Source: Pontibacter sp. E15-1 (GTDB taxonomy: Bacteria > Bacteroidota > Bacteroidia > Cytophagales > Hymenobacteraceae). From it: a stretch of 64,000 nt of DNA. The number at the start of each line of letters is the position of its first letter. Position 1 is the first letter of the stretch. Under the pieces are notes generated by a model. The model was given only the letters and a program-made list of their open reading frames with translations, was not told where the DNA came from and ran no database searches. The stretch lies in assembly GCF_022601975.1 (NCBI RefSeq), contig NZ_JAKVIR010000009.1:1-64000 (forward strand). Reading direction: 5' to 3'. Of this stretch, positions 18,452 through 26,611 are shown one piece after another. The position numbers were made by a program, and so were the translations under genes.

Positions 18452-19714
18452 ATGGAATTGAAAATATATAAATACCTCGCTTGCCTGTCTCTCCTCCTGT
18501 GCCTGTTGGCTGGCGCAGCGCAGCAGGCATACAGTTACAGCGTCCTGACGCACCAGGCAGTGGTAGACGCCGCCTGGGAAGAGGGCCTGAAGGCGCTTTT
18601 GCTGAAGCGATATCCAAATGCCACCGAGGAGGAGTTGCGGCAGGCGCATGCCTATGCCTACGGTGGCTGCATCGTGCAGGACATGGGGTATTATCCTTTC
18701 GGCAACACCTTCTTCACAAACCTGACCCATTACGTGCGCAGCGGCGATTTTGTGCTCAACCTGATGCAAGCCTCCAAAACAGTGGACGAGTACGCGTTTT
18801 CGCTTGGGGCGCTGGCACATTTCAACGCCGACATTTACGGGCACCCAATTGGCACCAACCGCGCCGTGCCGCTGGTATACCCCAAAACAAAGGCAGCGCA
18901 CGGCGACGTGGTGACCTATGCCGATGACCCGGTGGCGCACGTGAAAACAGAGTTCGGGTTTGATGTGCTGCAGGTAGCCCGCGGTAACTTCGCGCCACAG
19001 TCGTACCAGGATTTTATCGGCTTCAAGGTATCGAAAGACCTCCTGAAAGAAGCCTTTGAGACCACCTACGGACTGGAACTGAACGATGTGTTTTTAAACC
19101 TGCCGCTGGCCATCGGGAGCTATAGGTATACCATTCGCAACGTGTTTCCGGAGCTGACGAAAGCGGCCTGGATGGCCAAGAAGTCGGAGATACAGGCGGC
19201 AAAACCGGGCATAACGCGGCGCAAGTTCGTCTATCGGATGAACCGGGCCGAGTTCCACAAGCACTGGGGCCGTGAGTATGAGCGCCCGGGCATTTTTGCC
19301 CGGCTGGCCTCCTGGGTGATCAGGGTGCTCCCCAAAATTGGCCCGCTGCGCCCCCTTGCCTTTAAGCCCCCCACGCCAGAGGCCGAAGCGTTTTTCCTGG
19401 AAAGCTTTAACATGACCGTAGATAATTATAGTGCCATGCTGAAACAGATGCGGCGGCAAGACCTCACCCTGAAAAACCTGCAACTCGACACGGGCCTGCC
19501 AACGGCACCCGGCGAGTATACCCTGACGGATGAGACTTACGCTGAACTGCTTAAGAAACTCGCCAAGTCGGACTTCAAGCTTCTCACGCCCGAACTGCAA
19601 ACCGATATACTCCGGTTTTACAAGAAAGCCAAGCCGCCCCGCTCCGGCAAAGACGCTGAAGACGGGGAAAAAATGCAGGAGCATCTGGCGCAACTGAAGG
19701 CTGCGCAGTTCTAA
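18452..19714 (+). CDS. zinc-dependent phospholipase C family protein
   Basis: Exported protein of 420 residues. The ATG at 18452 gives a signal peptide (MELKIYKYLACLSLLLCLLA, cleavage near QAYS); an earlier in-frame start at 18326 lies inside the PAP2 gene. Putative zinc ligands follow the Clostridium phospholipase C pattern: His in VLTHQAVVDAAW, Asp in GGCIVQDMGYYPFG, His in LTHYVRSGDF, the cluster LAHFNADIYGH, and HVKTE as HxxxE. The C-terminal ~170 residues are helical and unassigned. It probably acts on phospholipids in the periplasm or outside the cell. The family match is good; catalysis is inferred. Confidence 0.82.
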   Translation: MELKIYKYLACLSLLLCLLAGAAQQAYSYSVLTHQAVVDAAWEEGLKALLLKRYPNATEEELRQAHAYAYGGCIVQDMGYYPFGNTFFTNLTHYVRSGDFVLNLMQASKTVDEYAFSLGALAHFNADIYGHPIGTNRAVPLVYPKTKAAHGDVVTYADDPVAHVKTEFGFDVLQVARGNFAPQSYQDFIGFKVSKDLLKEAFETTYGLELNDVFLNLPLAIGSYRYTIRNVFPELTKAAWMAKKSEIQAAKPGITRRKFVYRMNRAEFHKHWGREYERPGIFARLASWVIRVLPKIGPLRPLAFKPPTPEAEAFFLESFNMTVDNYSAMLKQMRRQDLTLKNLQLDTGLPTAPGEYTLTDETYAELLKKLAKSDFKLLTPELQTDILRFYKKAKPPRSGKDAEDGEKMQEHLAQLKAAQF

Positions 19715-19954
19715 GTACCCGGCATCCTGTTTTTGTACTGATTTTATATAGCGAAAGTGATACAATGCCAGCCCCGCCCGCTGCACGGCTCACACGACAC
19801 TACGTTGGCATTGACGTAAAAAAGTAGCTTCAGGTGTAACTATATCCCTTCGTTATCGATAAAACAATGTATGGTCTTTGCTGACCCGGGAAATGAATCC
19901 TGGATGGGGGCAAGGGCCATAAAATTGTATTTTAATTTTAATCAGACGAAAACC

Positions 19955-20467
19955 ATGGAAAATAACACGAATAATAACACGAATAATAAATCACAGGCAA
20001 CCCCTCAGCATCAAAGTCAGGGCAACTCAACACCCGGCAGTGCCTCCACATCGGCTAGCCATACCTCTGCGCAGGGCAACAGCACCTCACAGCGCAGCAT
20101 GAGCACAAACAACTCTGCCTCCACAGGCAGCACCAATAGCCAGTCGGCCCAGGGAACAGGCAGCCAGCACCAGCAGGCCACTTCGGGCAAAGACAGCATG
20201 AAAAACATACAGGACAAGCTGCAGGAGTACTCAAGACCAATCGCGAAGAAAATCAACAGCCTCTCTACCACCCAAAAGGTAGTGGGCGGATCGTTGCTGG
20301 CACTGGGTGCCGGCTGGCTGGCCCTGGGGTCGAGCAACAAAAACAAGATCAAGGCAAAAACCAACGCGCTTACGTCTTCTGCAAAAGAAAAAATAAGCGC
20401 AAAGAAGAACGATAAATCCTTCGGCAGGTCGAGCGGAAGCTCTGCCGTGGATGCAAGAGTAAAATAA
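19955..20467 (+). CDS. low-complexity N/Q/S/T-rich protein, 170 aa
   Basis: Starts at the ATG at 19955 (MENNTNNNTNNKSQ). An upstream in-frame start at 19871 would cross an AT-rich leader. Residues 1-75 are almost entirely Asn, Gln, Ser, Thr and Gly. Residues 77-105 form a charged helix (MKNIQDKLQEYSRPIAKKIN), followed by a short hydrophobic segment (VVGGSLLALGAGWLALG) and a lysine/serine-rich tail. It resembles stress-associated small proteins but belongs to no family I recognise. It is followed by a good terminator. Confidence 0.6.
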   Translation: MENNTNNNTNNKSQATPQHQSQGNSTPGSASTSASHTSAQGNSTSQRSMSTNNSASTGSTNSQSAQGTGSQHQQATSGKDSMKNIQDKLQEYSRPIAKKINSLSTTQKVVGGSLLALGAGWLALGSSNKNKIKAKTNALTSSAKEKISAKKNDKSFGRSSGSSAVDARVK

Positions 20468-20501
20468 GCACATTGCTGCATACCTAACAGCGGCACTTCT
20501 A

Positions 20502-20538
20502 AGAGAGCCGGGCTATAGCTAGTCCGGCTCTCTTTTTT
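20502..20538 (+). terminator. rho-independent terminator
   Basis: Stem AGAGAGCCGG/CCGGCTCTCT (20502-20511 with 20524-20533), 12-nt loop, T-run to 20538. It ends the N/Q/S/T-rich gene. Confidence 0.9.
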
Positions 20539-20651
20539 TGCCAGCCTTCGGCAGAAATGTGTGCCTCCAACATTGCGTGCAACCTTATGGGCCACTACGG
20601 GCTATACATGGGTATTCATTCATCTATTAAATAACCGAAACACTTATCCCA

Positions 20652-21098
20652 ATGAACGATATACTAAAAGCTTTTGCAGGTGGCCTGGCTGGTGCCTGCG
20701 TCGTGACGGCAGTGCACGAAACAGTGAGGCGCGTGAACCCCAATGCGCCACGTATGGATGTGCTGGGCATGCGCTCTATCTCGAAGCTGATGCAGAAGGC
20801 CGACCTTACACCGCCACAGGATGACAAAAAGCTGCATGCCTGGGCGCTGGTCGGCGATATCATCTCCAACTCTTTATACTATAGCCTGTCTGGCACGGGC
20901 AATAGCGCCTGGTGGCGCGGGTCTGTGTTAGGGGCTGCTGCAGGGGCGGGGGCCGTGTTGCTGCCCGGCCCGCTGGGATTAGGCGAGGAGCCAAGCAACA
21001 AAACCACCGAGACGCAGGTGCTGGCCGTGGGGTATTACCTGCTGGGGGGCTTGGTGGCCGCCGCTGTAGGGTATGCCCTCAGCAACGACAAAGAGTAA
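20652..21098 (+). CDS. conserved membrane protein, 148 aa
   Basis: Starts MNDILKAFAGGLAGACVVTA, an N-terminal glycine/alanine-rich membrane segment. Two more segments follow (SVLGAAAGAGAVLLPGPLGL and VGYYLLGGLVAAAVGYALS). The middle contains VHETVRRVNPNAPRMDVLG. It resembles small multi-pass membrane proteins of unknown role that are common in Cytophagales. It is a single gene with a long hairpin directly after the stop. Confidence 0.65.
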   Translation: MNDILKAFAGGLAGACVVTAVHETVRRVNPNAPRMDVLGMRSISKLMQKADLTPPQDDKKLHAWALVGDIISNSLYYSLSGTGNSAWWRGSVLGAAAGAGAVLLPGPLGLGEEPSNKTTETQVLAVGYYLLGGLVAAAVGYALSNDKE

Positions 21099-21163
21099 GC
21101 ACTGCTGAAACAGCGAGGGGGAGACGCCATTACGGTGCCTCCCCCTCGCTGTTTCAGCGGTGC
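21099..21163. terminator. long hairpin between convergent genes
   Basis: 21099-21123 pairs with 21139-21163 (24 of 25 positions, one G-T), loop 15 nt. It lies between the stop codons of convergent genes and could end transcription from both sides, although no strong T-run flanks it. Confidence 0.65.
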
Positions 21164-21175
21164 TTGGTTGCCAGC

Positions 21176-21406
21176 CTACTGGTTGTCTGTCTGCTGTTCG
21201 GCGTCCATGCTATTGTTCGTGTCTGCCGTGTCCAGTGGGCTCACGTTTTCTTCAGTCACGGTGCCTCCCTGCGGGTCGTTCAGCTTTCCGTCAACCTCGT
21301 TGGTGGTGGTTTGGGTGTCAACTCCGGTCGTGTTCTCGCTGGAGCAACCCGCCAGGCTCATGCTCAGCAATGCGCCTGAGATCAGGAATGCATATGTCTT
21401 TTTCAT
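21176..21406 (-). CDS. small lipoprotein, 76 aa
   Basis: Begins MKKTYAFLISGALLSMSLAGC with a clean lipobox (LAGC, Cys 21). The mature part is short, acidic and rich in Thr, Asn and Asp (TTGVDTQTTTNEVDG) with no structured domain in sight. It is likely an unfolded lipid-anchored peptide in the envelope. Similar short acidic lipoproteins occur at 36620. Function unknown. Confidence 0.75.
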   Translation of the reverse strand: MKKTYAFLISGALLSMSLAGCSSENTTGVDTQTTTNEVDGKLNDPQGGTVTEENVSPLDTADTNNSMDAEQQTDNQ

Positions 21407-21633
21407 CGTTTTCTTTTTTAGAGGTTAAATTTCTGATTCCTGTTGTACGGCGCGCGCGCAGATTTTGATAGGATGCCGTTTGCAAAAGCTGCCTTTCTGA
21501 TGGAGGTATAAATTTGCGGAAAAGCGGTGGGCCTCTCGTCGGATACCGTTATATGCCGGGATGTGTCTGGCGAAGTTGGAACAGTGGGAACGCAGCCTCC
21601 TTTTTAGAGGTATGGAGGAAAAGATGAGTTGGG

Positions 21634-22035
21634 TCAGGCTTCCACAGAAACCAGCCACTCGTATGCCGAGGTAAGGTCTTCGAACACCTGTGTTTTGAAG
21701 GGAAGCGGATACTGCCTGTTGTTCAGGAAGAGGTGCAACTGTGCTGACGCCTGCTCGTCAAAACTGTTGATGATGGCAAAGCGCTTGAGAGGAAGCTTGG
21801 CAAAGCACCTTATGTATTCGTGCATCGACCACTCAATGTCTTCCGGGGAGAGCGGGGGCAGGAGACGCCGGTCTGAAATGGCAAAGGGTATGCGCATCTT
21901 CTGGATGTAGCTGGAGGTGTTGGTCACCGCCTCGCGATACTGCTGACTACTGCAGCCACCATACCATTGGCTTACCAGCACGTGGTGCGCCGCGTAGTAT
22001 TCGAGGTGCAAATATTCAGAGTCGAATAAAGTCAT
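21634..22035 (-). CDS. conserved hypothetical protein, 133 aa (STAS/SpoIIAA-like?)
   Basis: Starts MTLFDSEYLHLEYYAAHHVL. The pattern of a short strand, Y/W-rich segment (VSQWYGGCSSQQYREAV), an isolated RRLLPPLSPEDIEW and a C-terminal helix is like proteins of Cytophagales loosely tied to the SpoIIAA/STAS fold, but no diagnostic motif is present. It is soluble, with no signal peptide. Transcribed alone. Function unknown. Confidence 0.65.
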   Translation of the reverse strand: MTLFDSEYLHLEYYAAHHVLVSQWYGGCSSQQYREAVTNTSSYIQKMRIPFAISDRRLLPPLSPEDIEWSMHEYIRCFAKLPLKRFAIINSFDEQASAQLHLFLNNRQYPLPFKTQVFEDLTSAYEWLVSVEA

Positions 22036-22207
22036 AAGCTGCAGCTTTTTAGGTATTTACATATACTAATATTACTAAGAAGCATGTAAATAACAAAGGC
22101 TTTAACTCATTTTAGAGGCCTGTCTATCTGCGATAAATAGCCATTGAGCCTGAAAATCATTAAACCGGTAAGCGTTTTTCGTGCTTTTTCGTAAAAGCCA
22201 TGGCCCA

Positions 22208-22271
22208 ATACAATGCCCAAGCGGCAGCCCACAAGCACCTGCTTGCCCGGGCTGCCGCTTGGGCATTGTAT
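22208..22271. terminator. 23-bp perfect hairpin
   Basis: 22208-22230 pairs perfectly with 22249-22271 around an 18-nt loop. It lies just after the stop of the minus-strand gene at 22294-22515 and probably ends or stabilises its transcript. A T-run is lacking. Confidence 0.65.
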
Positions 22272-22293
22272 CAGAAGTAAACGTGTCGGCGGG

Positions 22294-22515
22294 CTATTTG
22301 GTGCGCAGCGTGTTAGCGTTGCTGCCGTCCAGCTCCCGGGTGTCTTCCTCTTTTTTGGCGGCCACGTTCCCGGCTTCCTCCTTGCCCTCAAAGCCGGTTT
22401 CCAGTATATCCGTCTCTTCTTTTTTATGGCCGGTCAGCGGCTCCGGGTTCTCCTCGGGCAGTCGCTTGCTCTCATCCGCGTTTGTGATGATGTCCTCGTC
22501 TTTTGGTGTATCCAT
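22294..22515 (-). CDS. small acidic hydrophilic protein, 73 aa
   Basis: Sequence begins MDTPKDEDIITNADESKRLP and stays highly charged (Glu, Asp, Lys) with no hydrophobic core, so it is probably disordered. Overlapping frames on the plus strand (22181-22650) are longer but show the composition of shadow frames. A hairpin at 22208-22271 lies where its terminator should be. The gene call is moderate and the function unknown. Confidence 0.5.
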   Translation of the reverse strand: MDTPKDEDIITNADESKRLPEENPEPLTGHKKEETDILETGFEGKEEAGNVAAKKEEDTRELDGSNANTLRTK

Positions 22516-22777
22516 GGGGTTCTTGCGTTAAGTTTCAGTTTGTGTTTACGGAATCAAGGCGATTTGAGTGCTATTTTGGAGGAAGCGCGAACCTCCGGGC
22601 AGGGTATAAAAAGGCGGTATGCACAGCTCCAGCGCATGGCATGGCCGTGAATTTACAGTCAGCTGGCATATTTTGGAGGGGCAGATGGAGGGTATAGCGC
22701 CTAAAAGGCATTAAAACACCCGTAGTTTTATTAAATTTGCAAAAATTGAGTTGATTTTCAGATAGCAAGATATTCTT
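22516..22777. other. upstream region of carB
   Basis: No gene is seen. At 22732-22739 lies a second -7-like box, TAAATTTG, about 95 bp before the carB start, but without a good -33 partner. The main promoter is at 22778-22809. Confidence 0.5.
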
Positions 22778-22809
22778 TTTGCCTCCTTTAATATTTAGCC
22801 CTAACTTTG
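22778..22809 (+). promoter_or_regulatory. carB promoter
   Basis: TTTG at 22778-22781 and TAACTTTG at 22802-22809 with 20 bp between, an excellent -33/-7 pair. An apparent TTG start at 22807 lies inside the -7 box, so translation must begin at the ATG at 22834. The leader is about 18 nt. Confidence 0.85.
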
Positions 22810-22833
22810 GGCAATTTATACATACCGACCGAA

Positions 22834-25647
22834 ATGCCTAAAGACTCCAGTATCAAATCCGTTCTTATTATTGGTTCCGGCCCCATCATCATCGGCCAGG
22901 CCTGCGAATTCGACTATGCCGGCTCTCAAGCCGCCCGCTCGCTGCGCGAGGAGGGAATAGAGGTAACGCTAATCAACTCCAACCCGGCCACGATTATGAC
23001 GGACCCGGTGACGGCAGACAACGTGTACCTGAAGCCGTTGGAAAAGAAGTATATCATCGAGATTCTGGAGAAACACCAGATTGATGCGGTGCTGCCAACC
23101 ATGGGCGGACAGACGGCCCTGAACCTTGCGATTGACTGCGAGAAGGCCGGTATCTGGAAAAAGTACGGCGTGCGCATGATCGGCGTGGATATCAAAGCCA
23201 TCGAAACGACAGAAGACCGCGAGCAGTTCCGCCTGAAAATGCTGGAACTGGACGTGAATGTGTGCAGAGGCGAAACGGCCACCTCTTTCCTGGAAGGCAA
23301 GGAGATTGCGCAGGAAATCGGCTTCCCGCTTGTAATCCGCCCTTCGTTTACGCTCGGTGGATTCGGTGGTGGCTTCGTGCATACCCCGGAGGAATTCGAC
23401 GCGGCCCTGACGCGCGGGTTGCATGCCTCGCCTACGCACGAAGTGCTGGTGGAGCAAAGCATCCTGGGCTGGAAAGAGTATGAGTTGGAGTTGCTGCGCG
23501 ACAACGTGGGCAACGTCATCATCATCTGCTCGATCGAGAACTTCGACCCGATGGGCATCCATACCGGCGACTCTATCACGGTGGCGCCAGCCATGACGCT
23601 GCCCGATACGGTATACCAAAGAATGCGTGACCTGGCCATCAAAATGATGAACGGCATCGGGCAGTTCGCAGGTGGCTGTAACGTGCAGTTCTCCGTGAGC
23701 CCGGATGATGACACCATCATCGCCATCGAGATCAACCCGCGCGTGTCGCGCTCATCAGCGCTTGCCTCTAAGGCCACTGGTTACCCGATCGCGAAGATCG
23801 CCGCCAAACTGGCCATCGGCTATAACCTGGACGAGCTGAAAAACGCCATCACCAAAACAACCTCTGCTTACTTTGAGCCTGCGCTGGACTATGTGATCGT
23901 GAAGATACCGCGCTGGAACTTCGACAAGTTCCCGGGCGCTGACCGCAAGCTTGGCCTGCAGATGAAATCGGTGGGTGAGGTAATGGGCATCGGGCGCACC
24001 TTCCAGGAAGCGCTGCAGAAGGCCTGCCAGAGTTTGGAGATCAAGCGCAACGGCATTGGCGCAGACGGCAAAGAGAAGACGAACTACGACGAACTGATCG
24101 ACAGCCTGACAAACGCCAGCTGGAACCGCCTGTTCAGTATAAAAGACTCTATGCGCATCGGTATCCCGACCAGCACCATCCAGAACATCACCAAGATCGA
24201 TCCGTGGTTCCTGGCCCAGATCGAGGAATTGGATATGTTGGAGAAGGAAATAGAGAAGTTCAACCTGTCGAACATACCAACTGAACTGCTGCGCGAGGCG
24301 AAAGTGAAAGGCTACGCCGACCGCCAGATAGCGCACCTGCTGCGTTGCAAGGAAAGCGAAGTGCACAGCGTGCGCACAGAGCTGGGCATTAAGCGCGTGT
24401 ATAAAATGGTGGATACCTGCGCGGCCGAGTTTGAGGCGAGCACGCCATACTATTACAGCACCTTCGACGGCGAGAACGAGAGCATCGTTTCGGACAAGAA
24501 GAAGGTCGTGGTGCTGGGTTCCGGTCCGAACCGTATCGGACAGGGCATCGAGTTCGACTACAGCTGTGTGCACGGGGTGTTGGCTGCCAAAGAGTGCGGC
24601 TACGAGACCATCATGATCAACTGCAACCCGGAGACGGTTTCAACGGACTTCGACATCTCGGACAAGCTGTACTTTGAGCCGGTGTTTTGGGAGCATATCT
24701 ATGACATCATCCTGCACGAGAAGCCGGAAGGCGTGATTGTGCAGCTGGGTGGCCAGACAGCCCTGAAACTGGCCGAGAAACTGGAGCGCTTCGGCATCAA
24801 GATTTTCGGAACCAGCTACCAGGCACTGGACCTGGCCGAGGACCGCGGCTCGTTCTCATCGCTGCTCCGCGACCTGGACATTCCATACCCTCCGTTTGCC
24901 GTGATCGAGACGGCGGAGGAGGCGCTGCAACTGAGCAAGGAACTGAAGTTTCCGCTGCTGGTGCGCCCAAGCTACGTGCTGGGTGGCCAGAACATGAAGA
25001 TTGTGATCAACAACAAAGAGTTGGAGTCGCATGTGATCGACCTGCTGAAAGACCACCCAGGCAACAAGGTGCTGCTCGACCACTTCCTCGACAACGCGAT
25101 TGAGGCCGAGGCCGACGCGATCTGCGATGGAGAGGATGTGCACATCTGCGGAATCATGGAGCACATCGAGCCTGCCGGTATACACTCCGGCGACTCCTAC
25201 GCCGTGCTGCCGCCCTTCGACCTGAGCGAGAAAGTACTTGCCCAGATTGAGGAATACACCAAAAAGATCGCGGTGGCGCTCCGCACGGTGGGTGTGATCA
25301 ACATTCAGTTCGCCATCAAGAACGAAACGGTATACATCATCGAGGCCAACCCACGCGCCTCGCGTACGTTCCCGTTCATCGCGAAGGCATACCGCGAGCC
25401 ATACATCAACTACGCCACCAAGATCATGCTGGGCGAGAAGAAGGTGAAGGACTTTACCTTTAACCCCTACAAGCACGGGTATGCCATCAAGGTGCCGGTG
25501 TTCTCCTACAACAAGTTCCCGGAAGTGAACAAGGAGCTGGGCCCTGAGATGAAATCCACGGGTGAGGCCATCTACTTCATTGATGACCTTCAGGACGATT
25601 ACTTCACTCAGGTTTACTCAGAGCGGAATTTATACCTTAGTAAGTAA
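22834..25647 (+). CDS. carB: carbamoyl-phosphate synthase large subunit, short form
   Basis: Makes carbamoyl phosphate from bicarbonate, ATP and ammonia for pyrimidine and arginine synthesis, together with CarA. The product has 937 residues. The two homologous synthetase halves each start with a nucleotide-binding loop (GSGPIIIGQACEFDYAGS near residue 13 and GSGPNRIGQGIEFDYS near 563) and contain ATP-grasp motifs (EINPRVSRSSALASKATGYP and EANPRASRTFPFIAKAYREP). Enterobacterial CarB has about 1070 residues; the missing part corresponds to the C-terminal MGS-like allosteric domain, so regulation by UMP/ornithine may be absent. This shorter form is known in some Bacteroidota. carA is not adjacent. 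Confidence 0.96.
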   Translation: MPKDSSIKSVLIIGSGPIIIGQACEFDYAGSQAARSLREEGIEVTLINSNPATIMTDPVTADNVYLKPLEKKYIIEILEKHQIDAVLPTMGGQTALNLAIDCEKAGIWKKYGVRMIGVDIKAIETTEDREQFRLKMLELDVNVCRGETATSFLEGKEIAQEIGFPLVIRPSFTLGGFGGGFVHTPEEFDAALTRGLHASPTHEVLVEQSILGWKEYELELLRDNVGNVIIICSIENFDPMGIHTGDSITVAPAMTLPDTVYQRMRDLAIKMMNGIGQFAGGCNVQFSVSPDDDTIIAIEINPRVSRSSALASKATGYPIAKIAAKLAIGYNLDELKNAITKTTSAYFEPALDYVIVKIPRWNFDKFPGADRKLGLQMKSVGEVMGIGRTFQEALQKACQSLEIKRNGIGADGKEKTNYDELIDSLTNASWNRLFSIKDSMRIGIPTSTIQNITKIDPWFLAQIEELDMLEKEIEKFNLSNIPTELLREAKVKGYADRQIAHLLRCKESEVHSVRTELGIKRVYKMVDTCAAEFEASTPYYYSTFDGENESIVSDKKKVVVLGSGPNRIGQGIEFDYSCVHGVLAAKECGYETIMINCNPETVSTDFDISDKLYFEPVFWEHIYDIILHEKPEGVIVQLGGQTALKLAEKLERFGIKIFGTSYQALDLAEDRGSFSSLLRDLDIPYPPFAVIETAEEALQLSKELKFPLLVRPSYVLGGQNMKIVINNKELESHVIDLLKDHPGNKVLLDHFLDNAIEAEADAICDGEDVHICGIMEHIEPAGIHSGDSYAVLPPFDLSEKVLAQIEEYTKKIAVALRTVGVINIQFAIKNETVYIIEANPRASRTFPFIAKAYREPYINYATKIMLGEKKVKDFTFNPYKHGYAIKVPVFSYNKFPEVNKELGPEMKSTGEAIYFIDDLQDDYFTQVYSERNLYLSK

Positions 25648-25669
25648 GGTGCCAATTTTGACCCCTCCC

Positions 25670-25704
25670 AAGCCCTCCCCTAAAAACAGGGGAGGGCTTT
25701 TTTT
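25670..25704 (+). terminator. terminator of carB / left hairpin beside DUF559
   Basis: Stem AAGCCCTCCCC/GGGGAGGGCTT (25670-25680 with 25689-25699) and a T-run to 25704. Its core CCTAAAAACAGG (25679-25690) recurs inverted at 26134-26145 and again at 31035-31046, so it is also a member of a dispersed hairpin family. Confidence 0.88.
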
Positions 25705-25754
25705 ATTGGGAACAGCCTTGCCGTTTGTTTGTGTTATGAGGCAAACCTAGCATC

Positions 25755-26123
25755 ATGCGGAAAGATCAGTTACACAGTTTGCCTGCTTTAAGGCAAGAGC
25801 GTGCTTTGCTGCGGAGCAATCAAACTCCGGCGGAAGAAGAACTTTGGCACTTGCTGCGTAAGCACAGGCTCGGTGGGCAGAAGTTCAGGCGGCAGCATAG
25901 CATTGGCAACTACATCGTGGACTTTTATTGTGCAACAGAAAAGCTAATAATTGTGGTGGACGGCGCTGTGCATGACACAGCTGAAGCCATAGCCAATGAT
26001 GAAGTTAGAGACGAGACCTTGGAACACCTGGGCTATAAAGTTATCCGCATTAGAAACGGAGAGGTTTTTAACGAACCTCAAGCAGTACTGAAAAGAATAG
26101 CCGCTGGATTCAGGAAAGCCTAA
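25755..26123 (+). CDS. DUF559 endonuclease-like protein
   Basis: Protein of 122 residues matching DUF559, a family with the Vsr/PD-(D/E)XK nuclease fold. Visible are LLRSNQTPAEEELWHLLRKH, KFRRQHSIGNYIVDFYC, the strand LIIVVDGAVHD, and the Lx(Y/F)KVIRI ending. The conserved glutamate in AEEELW, the aspartate in IVDFYC, and the D in VVDG are likely catalytic or metal-binding residues. The cellular role is undetermined. The gene stands alone between carB and the DUF4834 gene and is bracketed by oppositely oriented G/C-rich hairpins, unlike a normal operon gene. Confidence 0.88.
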   Translation: MRKDQLHSLPALRQERALLRSNQTPAEEELWHLLRKHRLGGQKFRRQHSIGNYIVDFYCATEKLIIVVDGAVHDTAEAIANDEVRDETLEHLGYKVIRIRNGEVFNEPQAVLKRIAAGFRKA

Positions 26124-26126
26124 AAT

Positions 26127-26163
26127 ACCCCCGCCTGTTTTTAGGAGGGGGCAGGGGGAGGCG
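26127..26163. repeat. right-hand G/C-rich hairpin beside DUF559
   Basis: Contains CCTGTTTTTAGG (26134-26145) with C-rich left and G-rich right arms. It is the inverted counterpart of 25670-25704 on the other side of the DUF559 gene. The same core lies in the composite repeat at 30877-31110. Confidence 0.8.
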
Positions 26164-26171
26164 AAATTTAT

Positions 26172-26179
26172 TATCTTTG
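26172..26179 (+). promoter_or_regulatory. -7 box before the DUF4834 gene
   Basis: TATCTTTG followed by C, a perfect TAnnTTTG box. The matching -33 element is not clear. If used, it gives a leader of about 105 nt that holds a GTAC...TTTTTGCAGT stretch before the ATG at 26289. Confidence 0.55.
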
Positions 26180-26288
26180 CGCTACCCATCTCAAGGCCAA
26201 CAGAACAAAAAACAAGGCAGAAGAGTTGGTATAAGGAATAGGTACTGTTTTTGCAGTGACCACGTTACGTAAGAAAGCATTTCATTAG

Positions 26289-26567
26289 ATGATCAAATAC
26301 ATATTAACCACAATCCTTATTATATACCTCATCCGGCTGGTCGCGCCTTTTTTGTTCAGGTGGCTGCTGGCGATGTTCGTGAAGAAAAGCATCCGCAACG
26401 GTACCTTTTTTAACATGAACCCCAACCAGCAACAGCAGGCCCGCCCTAACGGAAGCCAGCAAAACGGCAAGCCCCGCGGCGAGGTGAAGATCGACTACAT
26501 CCCGGAGCAGCCCGAGCGCAAGGATTTCAACGGCGGGGAGTACGTCGATTATGAAGAAGTGAAATAA
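26289..26567 (+). CDS. DUF4834 family protein
   Basis: Small protein of 92 residues. It has an N-terminal membrane segment (MIKYILTTILIIYLIRLVAP and onward to about residue 30), then a glutamine/proline-rich linker (NPNQQQQARPNGSQQNGKP) and a C-terminal motif GEVKIDYIPEQPERKDFNGG. This matches the Bacteroidota family DUF4834. It is 44 bp upstream of the YfhO-like gene, with which it is often found. Function unknown. Confidence 0.85.
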   Translation: MIKYILTTILIIYLIRLVAPFLFRWLLAMFVKKSIRNGTFFNMNPNQQQQARPNGSQQNGKPRGEVKIDYIPEQPERKDFNGGEYVDYEEVK

Positions 26568-26611
26568 AACTGTTAACTTTCAATCTCTATATTCTGAGGT
26601 TTTTGAAAGAT

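Noticed and set aside
22181-22650. Plus-strand frames over the small acidic gene
   Set aside because: Serine/phenylalanine-rich shadows that also read through the 23-bp hairpin.
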